From Membranipora membranacea (taxonomy: Eukaryota; Bryozoa; Gymnolaemata; Cheilostomatida; Membraniporidae), in the NCBI GenBank assembly GCA_914767715.1, contig OU612066.1, positions 15,009,001-15,073,000 on the forward strand: DNA of 64,000 nt, given 5' to 3'. Below are positions 47,542-59,455 of this stretch, piece after piece (within the stretch, counting starts at the first letter, position 1; the number at the start of each line of letters is the position of its first letter). Below the pieces are notes generated by a model. The model was not told the DNA's origin. It ran no database searches and saw only the letters and a program-made list of their open reading frames with translations. The position numbers were made by a program, and so were the translations under genes.

Positions 47542-48055
47542 TCTTCAGTACAGCAGGTCATCTCTGCAGGCCAGCATGGAACCCGAATCTGATATTTTTA
47601 TATCAATAGTTTGTTTTGGTTGAGCCTTTGTTGTCTATAATTCTATTATTCTCTGTAATAATTTATGCTTTGATAGGTTTGCGAGCTGTTGTCATGGGTG
47701 TACTATCATTGTTGAGCCTGGTGATGAGGGGGGGGGGACAAGATTGGTGGCTGGCCACCTAAAAAATCCACCTGAACCCGCCTCAGTACTGAAAACTACC
47801 AATGTCGCCCAAAGAATATTTGGTTTTATATATGGTGTATAAAAAGTATGGCTGTGAAAATTTGCATTTCTTGTGATGGTGGAGAATTTTACACAACCTC
47901 AGCCGAGTCAGTTTAATAGATGTTCATCACGGTATACTTTGAAAATGCAGGACGGCCATTTCTTTCCTGCTCAGTTGTAAACTTTATAAGAACAACACAA
48001 TTTTTTAAAGTACGCGGCAACATTTATATCAAATTGATGAGGTCTCATCGGCATA

Positions 48056-48440
48056 GTGGTAATTTTACGAGGGCAAAATAGCACTGCTAAAAGTATGTGT
48101 GACTTTAACACACTCTAATCCTTGCAACTAGTCTTAGGCCCCCAGACTCTTGCCCCCCCTGCCCGCCGCCCCCACCCTATACCTTGCAACTTACACAATA
48201 TTCTAATGGATATTACCACTGAACTCTGATTTTCTGCCTGTCAACAGATTACCAAATATGGTATCGGGCATAAAAATGTCAAATGATTTCCTGATATGAT
48301 GTCAACAAGCATCTTGTTATAAAGTGGGGTGAAAGGGTGAAAGTCAGGCGTACTCTTTCAGCTGAGAACCTAAACTCTCATTTTAATGGCATGGCATTTA
48401 AAAACTCTCAATTGTGACTATATGAAAATTTAGATCCTAG
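48056..48440. repeat. Repeat R1, duplicated copy
   Basis: Descendant of the intron 31 copy of R1, carried in the duplicate; it has gained a C-rich insertion near 48140-48175. Confidence 0.55.
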
Positions 48441-50699
48441 GGCTATGTTAGGTGTCATGAACTTCTTGGGTGTGCTTTCTCCAACAAATCTAGCCAAAAA
48501 AATTGAAAATTGGAAGAAATGTCCAAAGACTAACTAAATTGTTATGCAGGAAGCTAGGTCTGCTGTAGCTATGCAAGATCGGGGCCCCAAGCTCATTAAA
48601 CACAAGTTATTTAAAACCTCAACTCCTATATAGTCATCTCTTTAGATTTTTTCCTTCTGTCACCAGCAGAATAGTTTTTTAACCCAAAGATTTGTACAAA
48701 AAGTTCAATAATGTGTCGGGATATGGTAGCCTCGTCAGGCGGCCACTTTTGTTTGGTTTGGGCCGCGTGACAAGGCTAGGGATATGGTATGTTGCCCACT
48801 GCAGGAACACAGCACACTTTCCCTGCTTGTGTAAAAAATTAACGCTCTCCTATGAGGTCAGCGCGATAAAGTACGGATGACAGTGACCGAGGGTGAACCG
48901 ATCATGCGCCTTTGTCTTCTACTTAGCGCTTATAAAACATTTCCTTGTACAAGCTAGAGAAAACAGGACTGTCATAGTTGTTGTGGGAATTATGACCACT
49001 ATTTCCTAGCCAATATTTGGCAATAAATATTGTGTTTTTCTAGAATAAAGTCATACGCACACCTATGTGAACAATACACTGTGCTCCAATGTTGTAATGA
49101 AAATTGTTTGCTCATGCCTTTACGACAGAAGGCCAATGGTGTTTTATAAATTAGAGCTAAACTAATGCTTATTACCCAATCTGGTTGAGGTCTGTGAACT
49201 TCTAAGTGTCTTTCAAAAAACAAGTGTGGTAACAGGGTTATTGAATTAAAGCTGGTGGATTACTAAATGTAATTGATTCGGCGGGTGGATAAGTCAGTTT
49301 AGGTAGGATAAAAAGCTCATCAGCACAAACATAGAGCTCCTGTCAGCTAATCCATCTCCATATCATATGTGATGGTCAAGGCTGTTTGTGATATCTTATG
49401 GTTAAGGTCATTGTGTAGGTTTGCATTTTGAAACATTCGGAACCTGAAGATTGTGTGGGTATTCAATTTTCGCCCATGGATCTTGTTACTATGACACAAG
49501 CATATCTGATGATAGTTTCCTCACTGAACAATACTGTCCAGTCTCCTAAAAGTAAGAGTTTTAAAACCCCTTTTTGTCCCTTTACGGGTAAGGATATTGT
49601 ATTTTTGGCGTAAACAATAAGTAATGTTAAAGAACCTCTGCCAAGTGAATGATTACGAGTGCAATATTCAACATTTTACAAACGGCTCATAAATGATGTT
49701 TCCATTGATATGAAATCATATATGCAAACACGATTTGACGCTATTATTATTCTCAATTACAACTTGGACTTTTTTGTCTGATTAATTTGAAGTGTGTGTT
49801 TAACTTAATACCTGAGGTGACAGTTATGATTAACTGCCTGCTAGGTGAGTGACCTCAAACCCTGAATGTGATATCAGCGGGCTGTATTGCGGACGTTCAA
49901 TCACCAGAGCTCTGATTAGTTTGGAATCCACAATAGCCATGGCTAGCCTTGTCATAGCCCAGAATAAAAAAAGGTTGCCGCGTGACAAAGCTAAGCAGTG
50001 GCACATCAGACATTGTAAATAATTAATCCAACCTTAGATTATCTATTCAAGACAATTGCTTTATCGAACTAGTGACTTTCACGACGCAAGAAAAGTCTGA
50101 TATCACTACTGTCATATGTATAACATGTGCTGTTATGTAATGACATGTTTGCTTTCTTTTTTCCTCACGATTAGGAGCTCTAGTATGGGGTAACATGGAT
50201 CTTCCAGTTTTTGTTATAGTCTGTATTATTGTGACGGCTGTGTGCTTACTGCTAGGTAAGTATTCCTTTTTCAGTGAACCAAAATCAATTACCCATCGCT
50301 GATTAAACTGTACCAGAAAAATATCCAATTTATGATCTACTTGGCGCCATATCTAAAGGAGAAGGAACTACAACTCCAGAATACCGTTTTTTCCATGAAC
50401 TTTTGTGTAGTTTGATTACCTATCATAATGGATGCAGCATTTCTGATCAGTCATCCGCTGCAGTGAATTAGGCCGTAAAAAATTGTTAACTTTATATAAC
50501 AAGTGATTTTGCTGTTTTTGGTGCCAAACCTTCACAGCCAAAGTACAAATAACTCCCAAGTATTTCAGAGTTCACCTATTAGCTCCTTTGGGGCTGCTAG
50601 TCCAATTCAGAAAGGATTGTATTGGTTCCATTTTGTTATAGTGTGTTTGTTGGTAAATTTGATTTTAACCTGTATCAGCACCATCTGGATTCTGTAAGC

Positions 50700-51030
50700 A
50701 TAGTGATAATTTTACAAGAGCAAAATACCGCTGCTTAAAGTATGAGTGTCTTTTATTCACATACATCCTGAAAACTTACAATATTGTTATTAAAAGTTCT
50801 ACTGAACCCTGACTATGTGCCTGTAATCAGATTACCAAATATGGTGTCAGGCATAAAATGACAAACGGTTTCCTCATTATGATATCCCCCACAATCTTGC
50901 GATAAATATAGGTGTGATGGAAATATTAAGTGAAAGTCAGATGGATTTTTTAATGAGGAACCTACCCCTTCACACTAATGGGGCGGTCTGCAAATACTAT
51001 AAATTGTTATCATCTAAACATTTAGTATCC
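50700..51030. repeat. Repeat R1, duplicated copy
   Basis: Descendant of the intron 35 copy of R1, more diverged than its source. Confidence 0.5.
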
Positions 51031-52753
51031 TAAGGCTTTTTTTATTCACAGCACAATTATTACAGTAGAGGTCTCGTGAACTTCTTTCTTCAAAAAACTC
51101 TTGCCAAATTTGGTTGTACCTCCGAAATATGGAGATCACCAAGTAGTATCGTGATTTCATGGATCACATAATTATTACATTAAAATATAAATATGGCACA
51201 GACTCAATTGATAGCGTCAAAGTCGGCATGATCGAGTGCTGTAGTTATTTTACAGACCATTAATTTGTTTTGCAATTTTGAGAGAAAAATATTCAAACAG
51301 AATTTGTCTAACACTTACACAGGTGATAGTGAAGGCATACCGTATCTAAGGCAACGCCGCTCACATGGCAGGGTGAGGGGCGCCAAGTGAAATTGATCAG
51401 TCCTTAGTGAACAACACCGAAAGGTGATCACCGCCAAAGATAGAGATCCAAATGTTGTTCAAGCATTGTCCTGGCAAATGAATCTAACAGTTGATTGGCT
51501 ATCTAGCTGATCTAGCTGTTCAGGTTGCCACAACATTCGAAGAGGATAACAAATCAAACAGAATAAACAAGGAATTTCTCTGATATTCAATTTGGCACAA
51601 AGCTTTGGTTAATGGTTATGTTGGTTATTTACACTAAGTAGAGGTCATTGGCATATGAAATCACCTCATTAGGGTGTTTGACATGGGAAAACTCCATAGT
51701 ATCCTGAAACCTGATTTCCTTATAGCCATGTCACTTGCACTCCTTGGTTTACTATACACCATGGTCCAATAAAAGGTATAAACTGTTTGCTCATTTTCTC
51801 ACTTTTATCATGTCTCATCCAATGTTCATTATAGGCTATGGGGCTATAACAGAAGAGTTCCATATTGACAATCTGCAAAAGTCTCATGAAGAAAAAATGT
51901 TTACCTTAACACGTAATTGGTGCTAGGCACGGCTATCTTGAACTCACTGGTTCATCAAAGTGGGGAGTTATCTCGTAAACCAAATGGAGAAGACAACTTG
52001 TTATTATAAAAAAACCTGGACCATGGCCAATGATCTTGCTTGCCACCAGAAAATGACTAATTACGATTGATCACACCCCCCCCCCCTTACATTGCAAAGA
52101 CTAAAAGTTTAAAGGGATAAATCTTTTATCTTAGAATAAGGCAATAATTGCTGTCAAACTAAACTGGGATCATACAGGTCAGGACAGCTGTACTCATAGT
52201 GATCTCATTCAATCAGCACGTATCCAACAAAGAGTTCCCTCGCACTTACAATTCCTAGCTCTGGCAGTGTTCAATTAAAATTTATTATATATATACTTTT
52301 ATTGTCAGCAACAATTCATTATTTCAAATGTTTTTCATGATGTGACATAAATGGCAAAAAAGAAAAATGATACAAACAAAGATTCAACAAAAAATAAGAC
52401 TATGCCAATAAACTGAAAAAATGTTGCATTAGCCTTTTCTTAATTATTCAATTAACAATTGGGCAGAAGCTAGGGTAAATTTGTACATTGTCAAATTCTA
52501 TTTTCGTGCCAAACCACTGTTTCTCAACAGTGTGTCTTGCTTTATTCTGTTGGAGTAATATGGTATACTATGGAAATATTCTTTTAGTTTAGAAATAAAA
52601 TACTATGAATGAAAAAGGAAAACATTATGTTGGAATGTTTTATGCGATAGCAGACAACATTAAAATAATCAATGCAACACAAGGATAAATATTTTTGATA
52701 CAAAAGCTTAACAATTACGATGTTTCCTGTCATGGTGGTTCACTTGTAATCAG

Positions 52754-53614
52754 TTAGAAGGAGACAACATTCCTAAGGATAGCATTAGCGTTACCTAACA
52801 CATCAGAGGCGTACTTGGCCAGATTAAAAGCCTTCCCCTCTCCCCATCTTGGTGACATGACATCAAATTCTCCTGTGGTAGCTCCATCCTGACCAATCAG
52901 GGCTATGTTTCCTGGGCGAGCGCTCTGTGATCTCCAAATGTGTCCACCAAATGGCATGCCGTTGCACCATTCTATCACAATGTACCAATGTCCAACAGAG
53001 AATGTTGCACCAGGTGATGCAAATGTACCGTTGAAATCACCGCCCAATGGATACCCTGAAAAAGAAGGGAAAAAAATGTAACACACAGCTTTGGTTTATT
53101 TCAGTCTCTGTCTTAACAGAGTAGACTCAGGGGTTTCTCATTTCCTGTTTCTTATTCAAATTACTTTATTGACTTAAAATACATTAACATCATTATTCAA
53201 TTATTTTATTATTTATTTACAGTATTTATATTTATTACTATTAATAATTGTAATCATAGCACTCAGGCCAATGGGAAATTTAATGGCTCGCAGCTTCAGG
53301 AATCAGTTTCTAGCACTATAACCAAAGCTTATTGTTCTGATGACAATGAGCTTGTATTTATGATAACGCAAACCTGCAGGGTCGATCACTGTGATCATCC
53401 ATCCTCCATCAAGTACCCTAAATCTGCCTGCTGGAATGTTACTCTCTCCTGTCAGAAACACAGCTCTCTGATCCGCTTCTTCATTCACCTGGAATAGCTG
53501 CAGTTGTAGTCTTCCTGGCTCTGACTCCGGATTGGTAAGGCCAAACCTAGTCCTAAAGAGATCCATGACCTCCTTCTTGAACGCATTTCTCGTAGCTTGC
53601 GTATAGTTTAGAGC
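52754..53614 (-). pseudogene. Secreted protein family, copy 3, lacking signal-peptide exon
   Basis: Exons 53614-53374 and 53055-52754 are intact, with perfect phases, good splice sites and a full C-terminus (TFSVGHWYIVIEWC, PRWGEGKAFNLAKYASD, RNVVSF). The exon encoding the signal peptide and FVFNTTL segment, expected between 53.62 and 53.89 kb, is absent. Compared with copies 2 and 4, the DNA there is shortened. The first-exon donor has also changed from GT to GC. Without the first coding exon no secreted protein can be made, so this is probably a recent pseudogene, or a gene using an unseen alternative first exon. Confidence 0.75.
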
Positions 53615-53886
53615 CTGAAAAAAAAGTGATGTCACATTACTTAACGAAAAATTACATATACCGGATTTTGTTTTGTCTTTGTGCAGATTCATGAAAAGCT
53701 CAACTATAATCATTATCAATTAGTTTTTCTTATTAATATTAATTTGCATTCCCTTTTTGATAAGGATAACTTGAGGAGCATTAGATAAGATTAGATAATA
53801 TCCAATTATTTTTTTAATTTCTTTAATTCATTTAAATTCATAAAAAAGAAATAGCATGTCAAATGCTTGATAAAATGTTCCAACTT

Positions 53887-53998
53887 GCACTTTTTCCTTT
53901 GATTGAATTAGTGCTCCTTAGGCGATCACTGTCAGGTGGGACGGAAGAAGCAATGTGACTCTCTAACCCAATTTACTCCCGTTATATACGGAATATGA
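53887..53998 (-). promoter_or_regulatory. TATA box and altered first exon of secreted copy 3
   Basis: TATATAAC at 53998-53991 (minus) and a CACCTGACAGTGATCG block are retained. The 5' splice site reads GCAAGT (53888-53883) where copies 2 and 4 have GTAAGT. Confidence 0.6.
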
Positions 53999-54666
53999 AG
54001 TCTGGTTTGATGGTAATCCACTGATCACATACATCAGGGGTGATCAATGGGTTTATTGTGAAGCTTAGTGCAGAAAATATAATCAATGTTCTTTTTTGTC
54101 ACTGGTTCTGTTAGCTCATGCGTCTATTCTGTACCTGTGAGCTTTGTGCAAACTGTTTTGATGATGAAATATTGTCTTGTGTTGCGCTGTGCTGCCGAGA
54201 TAAATCCAACTTGTTCTCAAGGGAGCTTTTTGAACTGCTGTTGCATTATCTGAACTGGGACTGAACCTGGAGGTTTATTTTCATTGTGAGAGTGTGATTG
54301 GCGTCATCTAGAGTTATAGATTTAAGGGATGATCTCATATCAATCTCTAATTGTTGTATTGCAAAAAGACCTCATTCTCCACATAAAAAACTAAAAAGTC
54401 TATCTATCTATACAAATAAAGTCCCACTTTTTATTAATAATTCCAGGCATTCTGATGTGACGGTCAGTTTTGAGGTCTCAATAAGATTAAACCAGATGTT
54501 GAGTCGGCATACAACAGAATATTTTTTGTTATCTGTATATTTTTAAGAAAACCTCTAAAAAAAAAAAAATTTATCTAATAAATTCAAATTTCGAGTAATT
54601 ATTGGTTCTATGCACTTGTTTTGCTAATTAAATTGTGAAATTTTTTCTGTGAACATATATTGTACC

Positions 54667-56460
54667 TGTGATGTGGTCGCTTGTGATGATATGTTATAGG
54701 TCAAGGTCACTGTGCCATAGCCTGAGCACAACCACTGCCCGCCTCAACGTGAAGATGGGAGAGAGCATCATTATTCTAAACTCAACGTGTTATTCATAAA
54801 ACATTCATTAATACGGGAGGCAAATCAATGCTAAAATTGGGCTTTAAAAGGCCTGTTATTATTATTGTTTAAAATTTTATAGCACTAGATTACAGTCGGC
54901 CTAGGTGGTTGACACAATACACCTTGACCTTGATACCTCTATGTCGAATAATATATATTAAAAACAACACATACATCATGAATATCTGAGATATTTTGAA
55001 ACAACCTGAGTTCTTAAACACTCATTGTCTGACAATCTAGGCGTGTAATCTCTCACAACTTTCCATATCCGTGTCAAATAAATCAAATATAGTGCAAGAT
55101 GAGCCTTAAATATTTTCGCCTGCTGGTTGTGTGCAATGCAAACTGTCAACACAGGTTTTTGCAGTAAAATATACATTTCATCTAAAAAAAACTTTCGACT
55201 AAAGGGAAGGCTGATAACAGTTAAACGACCAAAATTAATACAAGGACATTTACAAACTGTAGGATTCAACAGAGAACTTCTTACAAAAATCACATCCTCA
55301 GTTACTAGAGTGACAATGGCTCTCTGAACATGATATTAATCAAGTCTTTAATCTTTTGCTTTAGGCAATCAAATCCCTATATCAAATCCCATACCCTGTA
55401 TCAAATAACTCAACTTTGTTAATTCCCCTTAATCCCTTCATCAAAAATAGATAAATAAGTCTTTTGTTTAAAACTTGTGTGAGGTGATGACATGATTTAG
55501 GTTTTTAAGTCTAATTGAATAACAAAAAATCTAAAAAGTCAATGATGGTATTGTCCTTGAAAAGGATTTGAGGTAGAAAATCATGTTGACCAACTAATAA
55601 CAGGCACCAAAGTAGAGGAACTATAATAGCAAAAAATGACCTTTAGGGCGTTTCCCCCATATGGCAGATGGTAGATAATCATGTTGGCCAACTAACTGCA
55701 AGAAAAAAGCAGTGAAACTATAAAAGCAAAATATCCAACTTTGTGGGCTTTGCCCCCGTATGGCTGTGGTGTGACTTTTGAAGCTCGGACCAAATCCCAT
55801 CTCCGGGTGGCACTTGCAACAACTAAAAAGTCAAATCTTCACAAGACAACGCACGAAATATCGGTTAATACAACCGCAGCGAAAAGAGGTCACTCCCTAG
55901 AGTGACGTCAAAATTTGGTATTTTTTACAAATTACTGCACAGCAGCGCACTAAGATACAGGATTTTGTGACCGTAAGAATTTGCAAAAAAGCTTACAGGT
56001 ATGGAAAGAAAGAATGATGGTTCCTTGTCTAGGCGGAGGATAACTAGACAAGACAGGATGTTGCCATTGCTGCAATAATTAATCTCAATTATATGATCCC
56101 TACAGATATCCTGAGAAAAGTAAATCGCGAAACTTTTGTCAAGAATTAGTTCCAAAGCTAGAGGCCATATCAAATAGTCATAACCATTATTTTAGTGTTT
56201 TGATGCAGTGGAATTTAGTGATAACCTATATCTATATATATACACTAACCAATGTCAATTTTCAAAAGTATTTCCAGACTTAAATCCTAAAATGTACATC
56301 AAAATGAAAATTAAGAAACATATCTTGCCTGTTTGACCTAAACTGCAGCTGTGTATTGGTGAAGTCAAACTGTTGACCGATCTCATCATGGCTACTGACG
56401 CAATATTTCAAAGCAGCGCCCACAGTTACGTAGTGTAGAGTTTTGATGTCTAACTCAATC
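54667..56460 (-). pseudogene. NUP210: Inverted duplicate of NUP210 exons 26-29
   Basis: Reverse-complement blocks of 22.8 to 20.43 kb: exon 29 (54667-54775), the intron 28 region after exon 28 (about 54.98-55.30), exon 27 (about 55740-55835), intron 26 (55.93-56.0) and exon 26 (about 56340-56460). Each exon copy has small deletions or substitutions; for example exon 29 has lost about 9 nt, and exon 27 is heavily changed. Exon 26 keeps the GC donor. It adjoins the direct duplicate at 52.1-54.05 kb with a short unmatched junction. Confidence 0.8.
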
Positions 56461-56761
56461 TCACTCTCTCTTATACAAAGTAAACATTACTCTAGATTAA
56501 CTTGATAATTTATTCTTGATGGGGTTCACCATGAAGGTTACATAGAATTAATAGTACTTAATTTATTATTACCAGTCATACGCAGAGTCACCAAAATAAA
56601 AGAATGGTATAAATAATAGTCTACACGGAGATTTTTACTACTTAATCTATAGGTAAAACAGTGAAATTACCATGAATATTCAACAGTTTTAATTGCGTCG
56701 ATCACCATTTGATACAACATACAGTGGTGCGCGTACCACTGCACAACACACAGGTCCTCAG

Positions 56762-57936
56762 CTAGAAACCATGAGTCAAGCGCTGTTTCGAGGCCTTCTC
56801 TAGTACAACCTCCTCATGGCCGGCCCCAGCAGCATGAAGCCACCCCTGTGAGTTGATGAGCATCTCAATCAATCTCATCGATCCCTCAGTGTATTTTGTA
56901 AGATTCGGTGGTTTGACATAATTGGTGTGTTTACGCTGTTGCGCAACCAAGGAGGCTGCCAACTCGTCATTGTTTCAGTGTAACAATGTTCGCCCCATCA
57001 CTCTCATGCTTATACTCTAAGCCAAACCGATGCAGGGAGGTTTGCTTTCCATCAACTCATCGGCGCAACATCGCTAATCGCCAAGGCACCCGCCCCTCGT
57101 GCCATAGTTCACTACTCAAATTCACCACATTGAGCATAGTACAACTCATACACAAGTCAGAGAGATGACTTGTTTGCTGTTTGCTAAGAAACAGAAGATT
57201 GGGCTGCCCTAAAGAGGGACGCAAGGTGCCCTAATCCTCATACTGAGAATGTGATACATCCTAGAAAACTAGAATGCATCCTAAAGGTGAGGCCATGGTG
57301 GACTTCCTAATCGTGGGTGTGCAGCGAGCTGCCAAAACAGAACTGCCACTAATCGGCCATTGGCAGTGACACTTTGATCTTAGCCAATAGGCCGAGAAGC
57401 GATCTGACACTTTGATCTTAGCCAATAGGCCGAGAAGCGACTTGTTTGCGCTACAGCCAGTGGGCTGACTGTGCCTGCCTTTTATGCGATGGCCAAGCTT
57501 TTAATCCTATGTTTGTAATGCCTTAGATCTAACTCAGACTCACTTTGGTTTTTCACCCTGCAGAGATTAAAATACTTTAATTTGAGTATTAAAGGCATAA
57601 TCCCGCTTAGCCTTGTTGGGCTTGGCCTACAGCTTGTGTCTGGCGGCGCTCCTCTTCCATCTTGCGCACCTCATCAACTACCATCTCCCGTCTAACCTTT
57701 GGGCTTTCCTTTGAGAACCACCGGTTTGCTTCCCAGCCGATGCCATGACGTGCAGTTGTCACAGCACCCACAATCTCACTTATCTCCAGTCGAGATTTGG
57801 CATCTCTGACAGTCTCTGTGACAGACCACTTTTTACCAGTGTCAACTGTTGGAGAGCACATTCCCTTATCACCTGGTCTGGTGACTCGTTCAACATCATA
57901 TCCAGTCTCGCTTTTGATGTTTTTACTCTTCCACAA
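56762..57936 (-). pseudogene. Retroelement C-terminal fragment (tentative)
   Basis: A 109-codon minus-strand frame (57936-57607) contains GYDVERVTRPGDKGMCSP, RHGIGW, MVVDEVRKMEEERR and AQQG. This resembles the conserved segment downstream of the RT core in a group of invertebrate non-LTR elements, as I recall them (VTRxGDKGPCS, EEVR..EEERR, QQG). A second short frame (56962-56762) may be its tail. The assignment is by recalled motif similarity only. The element lies between two inverted NUP210 fragments and is followed on the minus strand by U2 snRNA-like sequence. Confidence 0.45.
57369..57440 (-). ncRNA. Two tandem U2 snRNA 5'-end fragments
   Basis: The minus strand reads ATCGCTTCTCGGCCTATTGG then CTAAGATCAAAGTGT (57403-57369). 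This is the first about 35 nt of U2 snRNA with one substitution (CCTATTGG for CCTTTTGG). A second copy lies at 57440-57407, 38 nt away. Both stop before the branch-site recognition sequence, so they are fragments, not functional genes. Confidence 0.85.
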
Positions 57937-57949
57937 GCGATTTCATAGG

Positions 57950-58400
57950 TAGTGAAAGAGTAAACGAACCAAGGTCAATGCGTCATAAATCTTTATCAGT
58001 GAAAAATAAGAAAGTGTGTAATCTCCAAAATTTGCCATCCCTTACTTGGCTAAATTGGAATATGACAATCATATTGATAAATCCTTTTCAACCAGCATGG
58101 GGTGATATGGGAATTCTCACATCCCCTTTGACATAGTGGGGTGAAGTGACAATCGCTCTCTGATCCTTGGCTGTTTCACATCCCATACTTGTAAAATAAA
58201 GCTAAACTTACTAATACTCTAAAAGATAGATCAACGAATTTCCAGGTTTTTTCTTACAGTAGAAGGATGACTTGATATGATCGGCAAATTCTAAATGAGA
58301 TAAATAATTGGTACAAGTAATTAAATCTCCAAGGAAAGCTATAATTTAATATCTAATAAAGTAGTCCGCTGCAAGAAAAAATGTGGTGACACCGTTACAT
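57950..58400. other. Unassigned spacer
   Basis: No gene or recognised repeat between the retroelement relic and the next inverted NUP210 fragment. Confidence 0.35.
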
Positions 58401-58404
58401 AATA

Positions 58405-59455
58405 ACTGATTTTGAGGGCCGGCCCGGTATAGCCATTGCAACACTCATGGATCTCAGACTATAGCCATGCTGGTCTCATAGTGGGGTGCCACTTGCAACA
58501 GTCTAATCTATACATAAAACAGGTTAAGTCTCAGATAATCCTACCACACTGAACAAAAAACAGGTGATTAAAAACGCCGAAACTTGAAGTTTTTACATAT
58601 TACTGCTCTTCAGCGCAACAAAAGACAAGATATTTTGTAACCGCCCAAATTGTAAAAAAAACTCTCAGGTAAGTGAAAGAAAGAATGATAGTTCCTTGAC
58701 AACAATAACTACACTAAATATGATGTCGACATCATTGCAATACTTAATCTTAGCCAATACTATTAGTCCTGAGACAAAGTCAAAATTTTGCAAAGAATTA
58801 GCTCCAAAGTCAGGAGAGATCTGCTGGTTCAGGGTGCGAACTAGTGATCTGCGAGGTCCAGGTTCAATTCCCAGCGCCTGCAGTCATTTCTTGATTTGGT
58901 ACAAGCTCGCCATTCATTCTAGGTCAGCTAGCCAGGTCCTTGCGGCGCGGGACTAAATGGGAGGTCCACTGTGTGTTTGCACACCCCACATGTAGTAAAA
59001 AGATCATCCGCTGCCTCTTAGAGAAAAAAGACAAGCCAGAATTCTGGCAGGCAAGGATATAGGGCACGGCTTGATTACCATTGGTTCCAGTACTTGTACT
59101 CTAGAGGGGATAATCCTCCCCCCCCCCCCCCGATGAAGACTTAGACTTAGCTCCAACCTATTGAGCTAAGTGCCATAACAAATGACTATTATTTTGCCCA
59201 TAAATTGTCTATTCAATGTTCGAAAACCATCGCCAGACATAATTCCTAATGCACAACAAATAAAATAGAGAACACGATAATTGACTTGCCTTTTCAACCT
59301 TAACTGCATATGGTCACAGAGTAAGGATTTATCCTTATCTGTGATATGGTGAAGTCAAACTGCTGACCTTATGCATTGTGGCTACTGGAACTATATTTCA
59401 AAGCAGCGCCCACAGGTACATAATGCAGAGTTTTGGATGTCTGTCTCTGTACCAC
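58405..59455 (-). pseudogene. NUP210: Second inverted duplicate of NUP210 exons 26-27
   Basis: Reverse complements of exon 27 (about 58408-58505, strongly altered), intron 26 (58.59-58.80) and exon 26 (59340-59450) continue directly into the inverted copy of 20.3-17.6 kb that carries secreted copy 4. A SINE has inserted at 58808-59146. Exon 26 has internal deletions. Confidence 0.75.
58808..59146 (+). mobile_element. tRNA-derived SINE with 10-bp target duplication
   Basis: A 339-bp insertion with tRNA-like head (GGTTCAGGGTGCGAAC, then a B box GGTTCAATTCC at 58861-58871), a unique body, a C-run and a tail of GACTTA units. Exact 10-bp flanking repeats TTAGCTCCAA lie at 58798-58807 and 59147-59156. 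The related NUP210 intron copy near 56.14 kb has one uninterrupted TTAGTTCCAA at this place, confirming a clean insertion. Confidence 0.88.

Larger units (their letters stand above)
45360..52050 (+). pseudogene. NUP210: Decayed direct duplicate of NUP210 3' part and flank
   Basis: Blocks resembling 20.28-31.34 kb occur in the same order and orientation: intron 25 end (45.37-45.42), intron 27 (45.69-45.81), exon 29 part (45835-45890), exon 31 (47400-47590), exon 32 end (49330-49385), intron 33 (49.80-50.0), TM exon 34 (about 50172-50254), exon 35 (about 50511-50620), exon 36 (51322-51400) and downstream flank (51.6-52.0). Exons 26-28 and 33 are missing. Exon 35 has a 1-nt insertion and a poor acceptor, and exon 36 has lost about 80 nt and stops early. 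The TM exon alone remains open. This is a segmental, not a processed, copy because introns are retained. Confidence 0.85.
52085..54050. repeat. Direct duplicate of 17.6-20.05 kb (carries secreted copy 3)
   Basis: Starts with a block close to 17620-17770 (TTTTATCTT, GCAATAATTGCTGTCAAACT, CAATCAGCACGTATCCAACA) and ends just past the TATA box region equivalent to 19.85-19.9 kb. It abuts the end of the decayed NUP210 duplicate at about 52.05 kb although its source lies upstream of that segment's source, so the order is rearranged. Confidence 0.8.

Noticed and set aside
47362..47609. Ser-Leu and Lys-Ser repeat proteins
   Set aside because: Pure translation of the CTAAGT hexamer array.
45360..52050. 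A second functional NUP210 gene
   Set aside because: Missing exons 26-28 and 33, frameshift in exon 35 and truncated exon 36 rule out a complete product.
57369..57440. Functional U2 snRNA gene
   Set aside because: Only the first about 35 nt are present, without the branch-site recognition region or Sm site.
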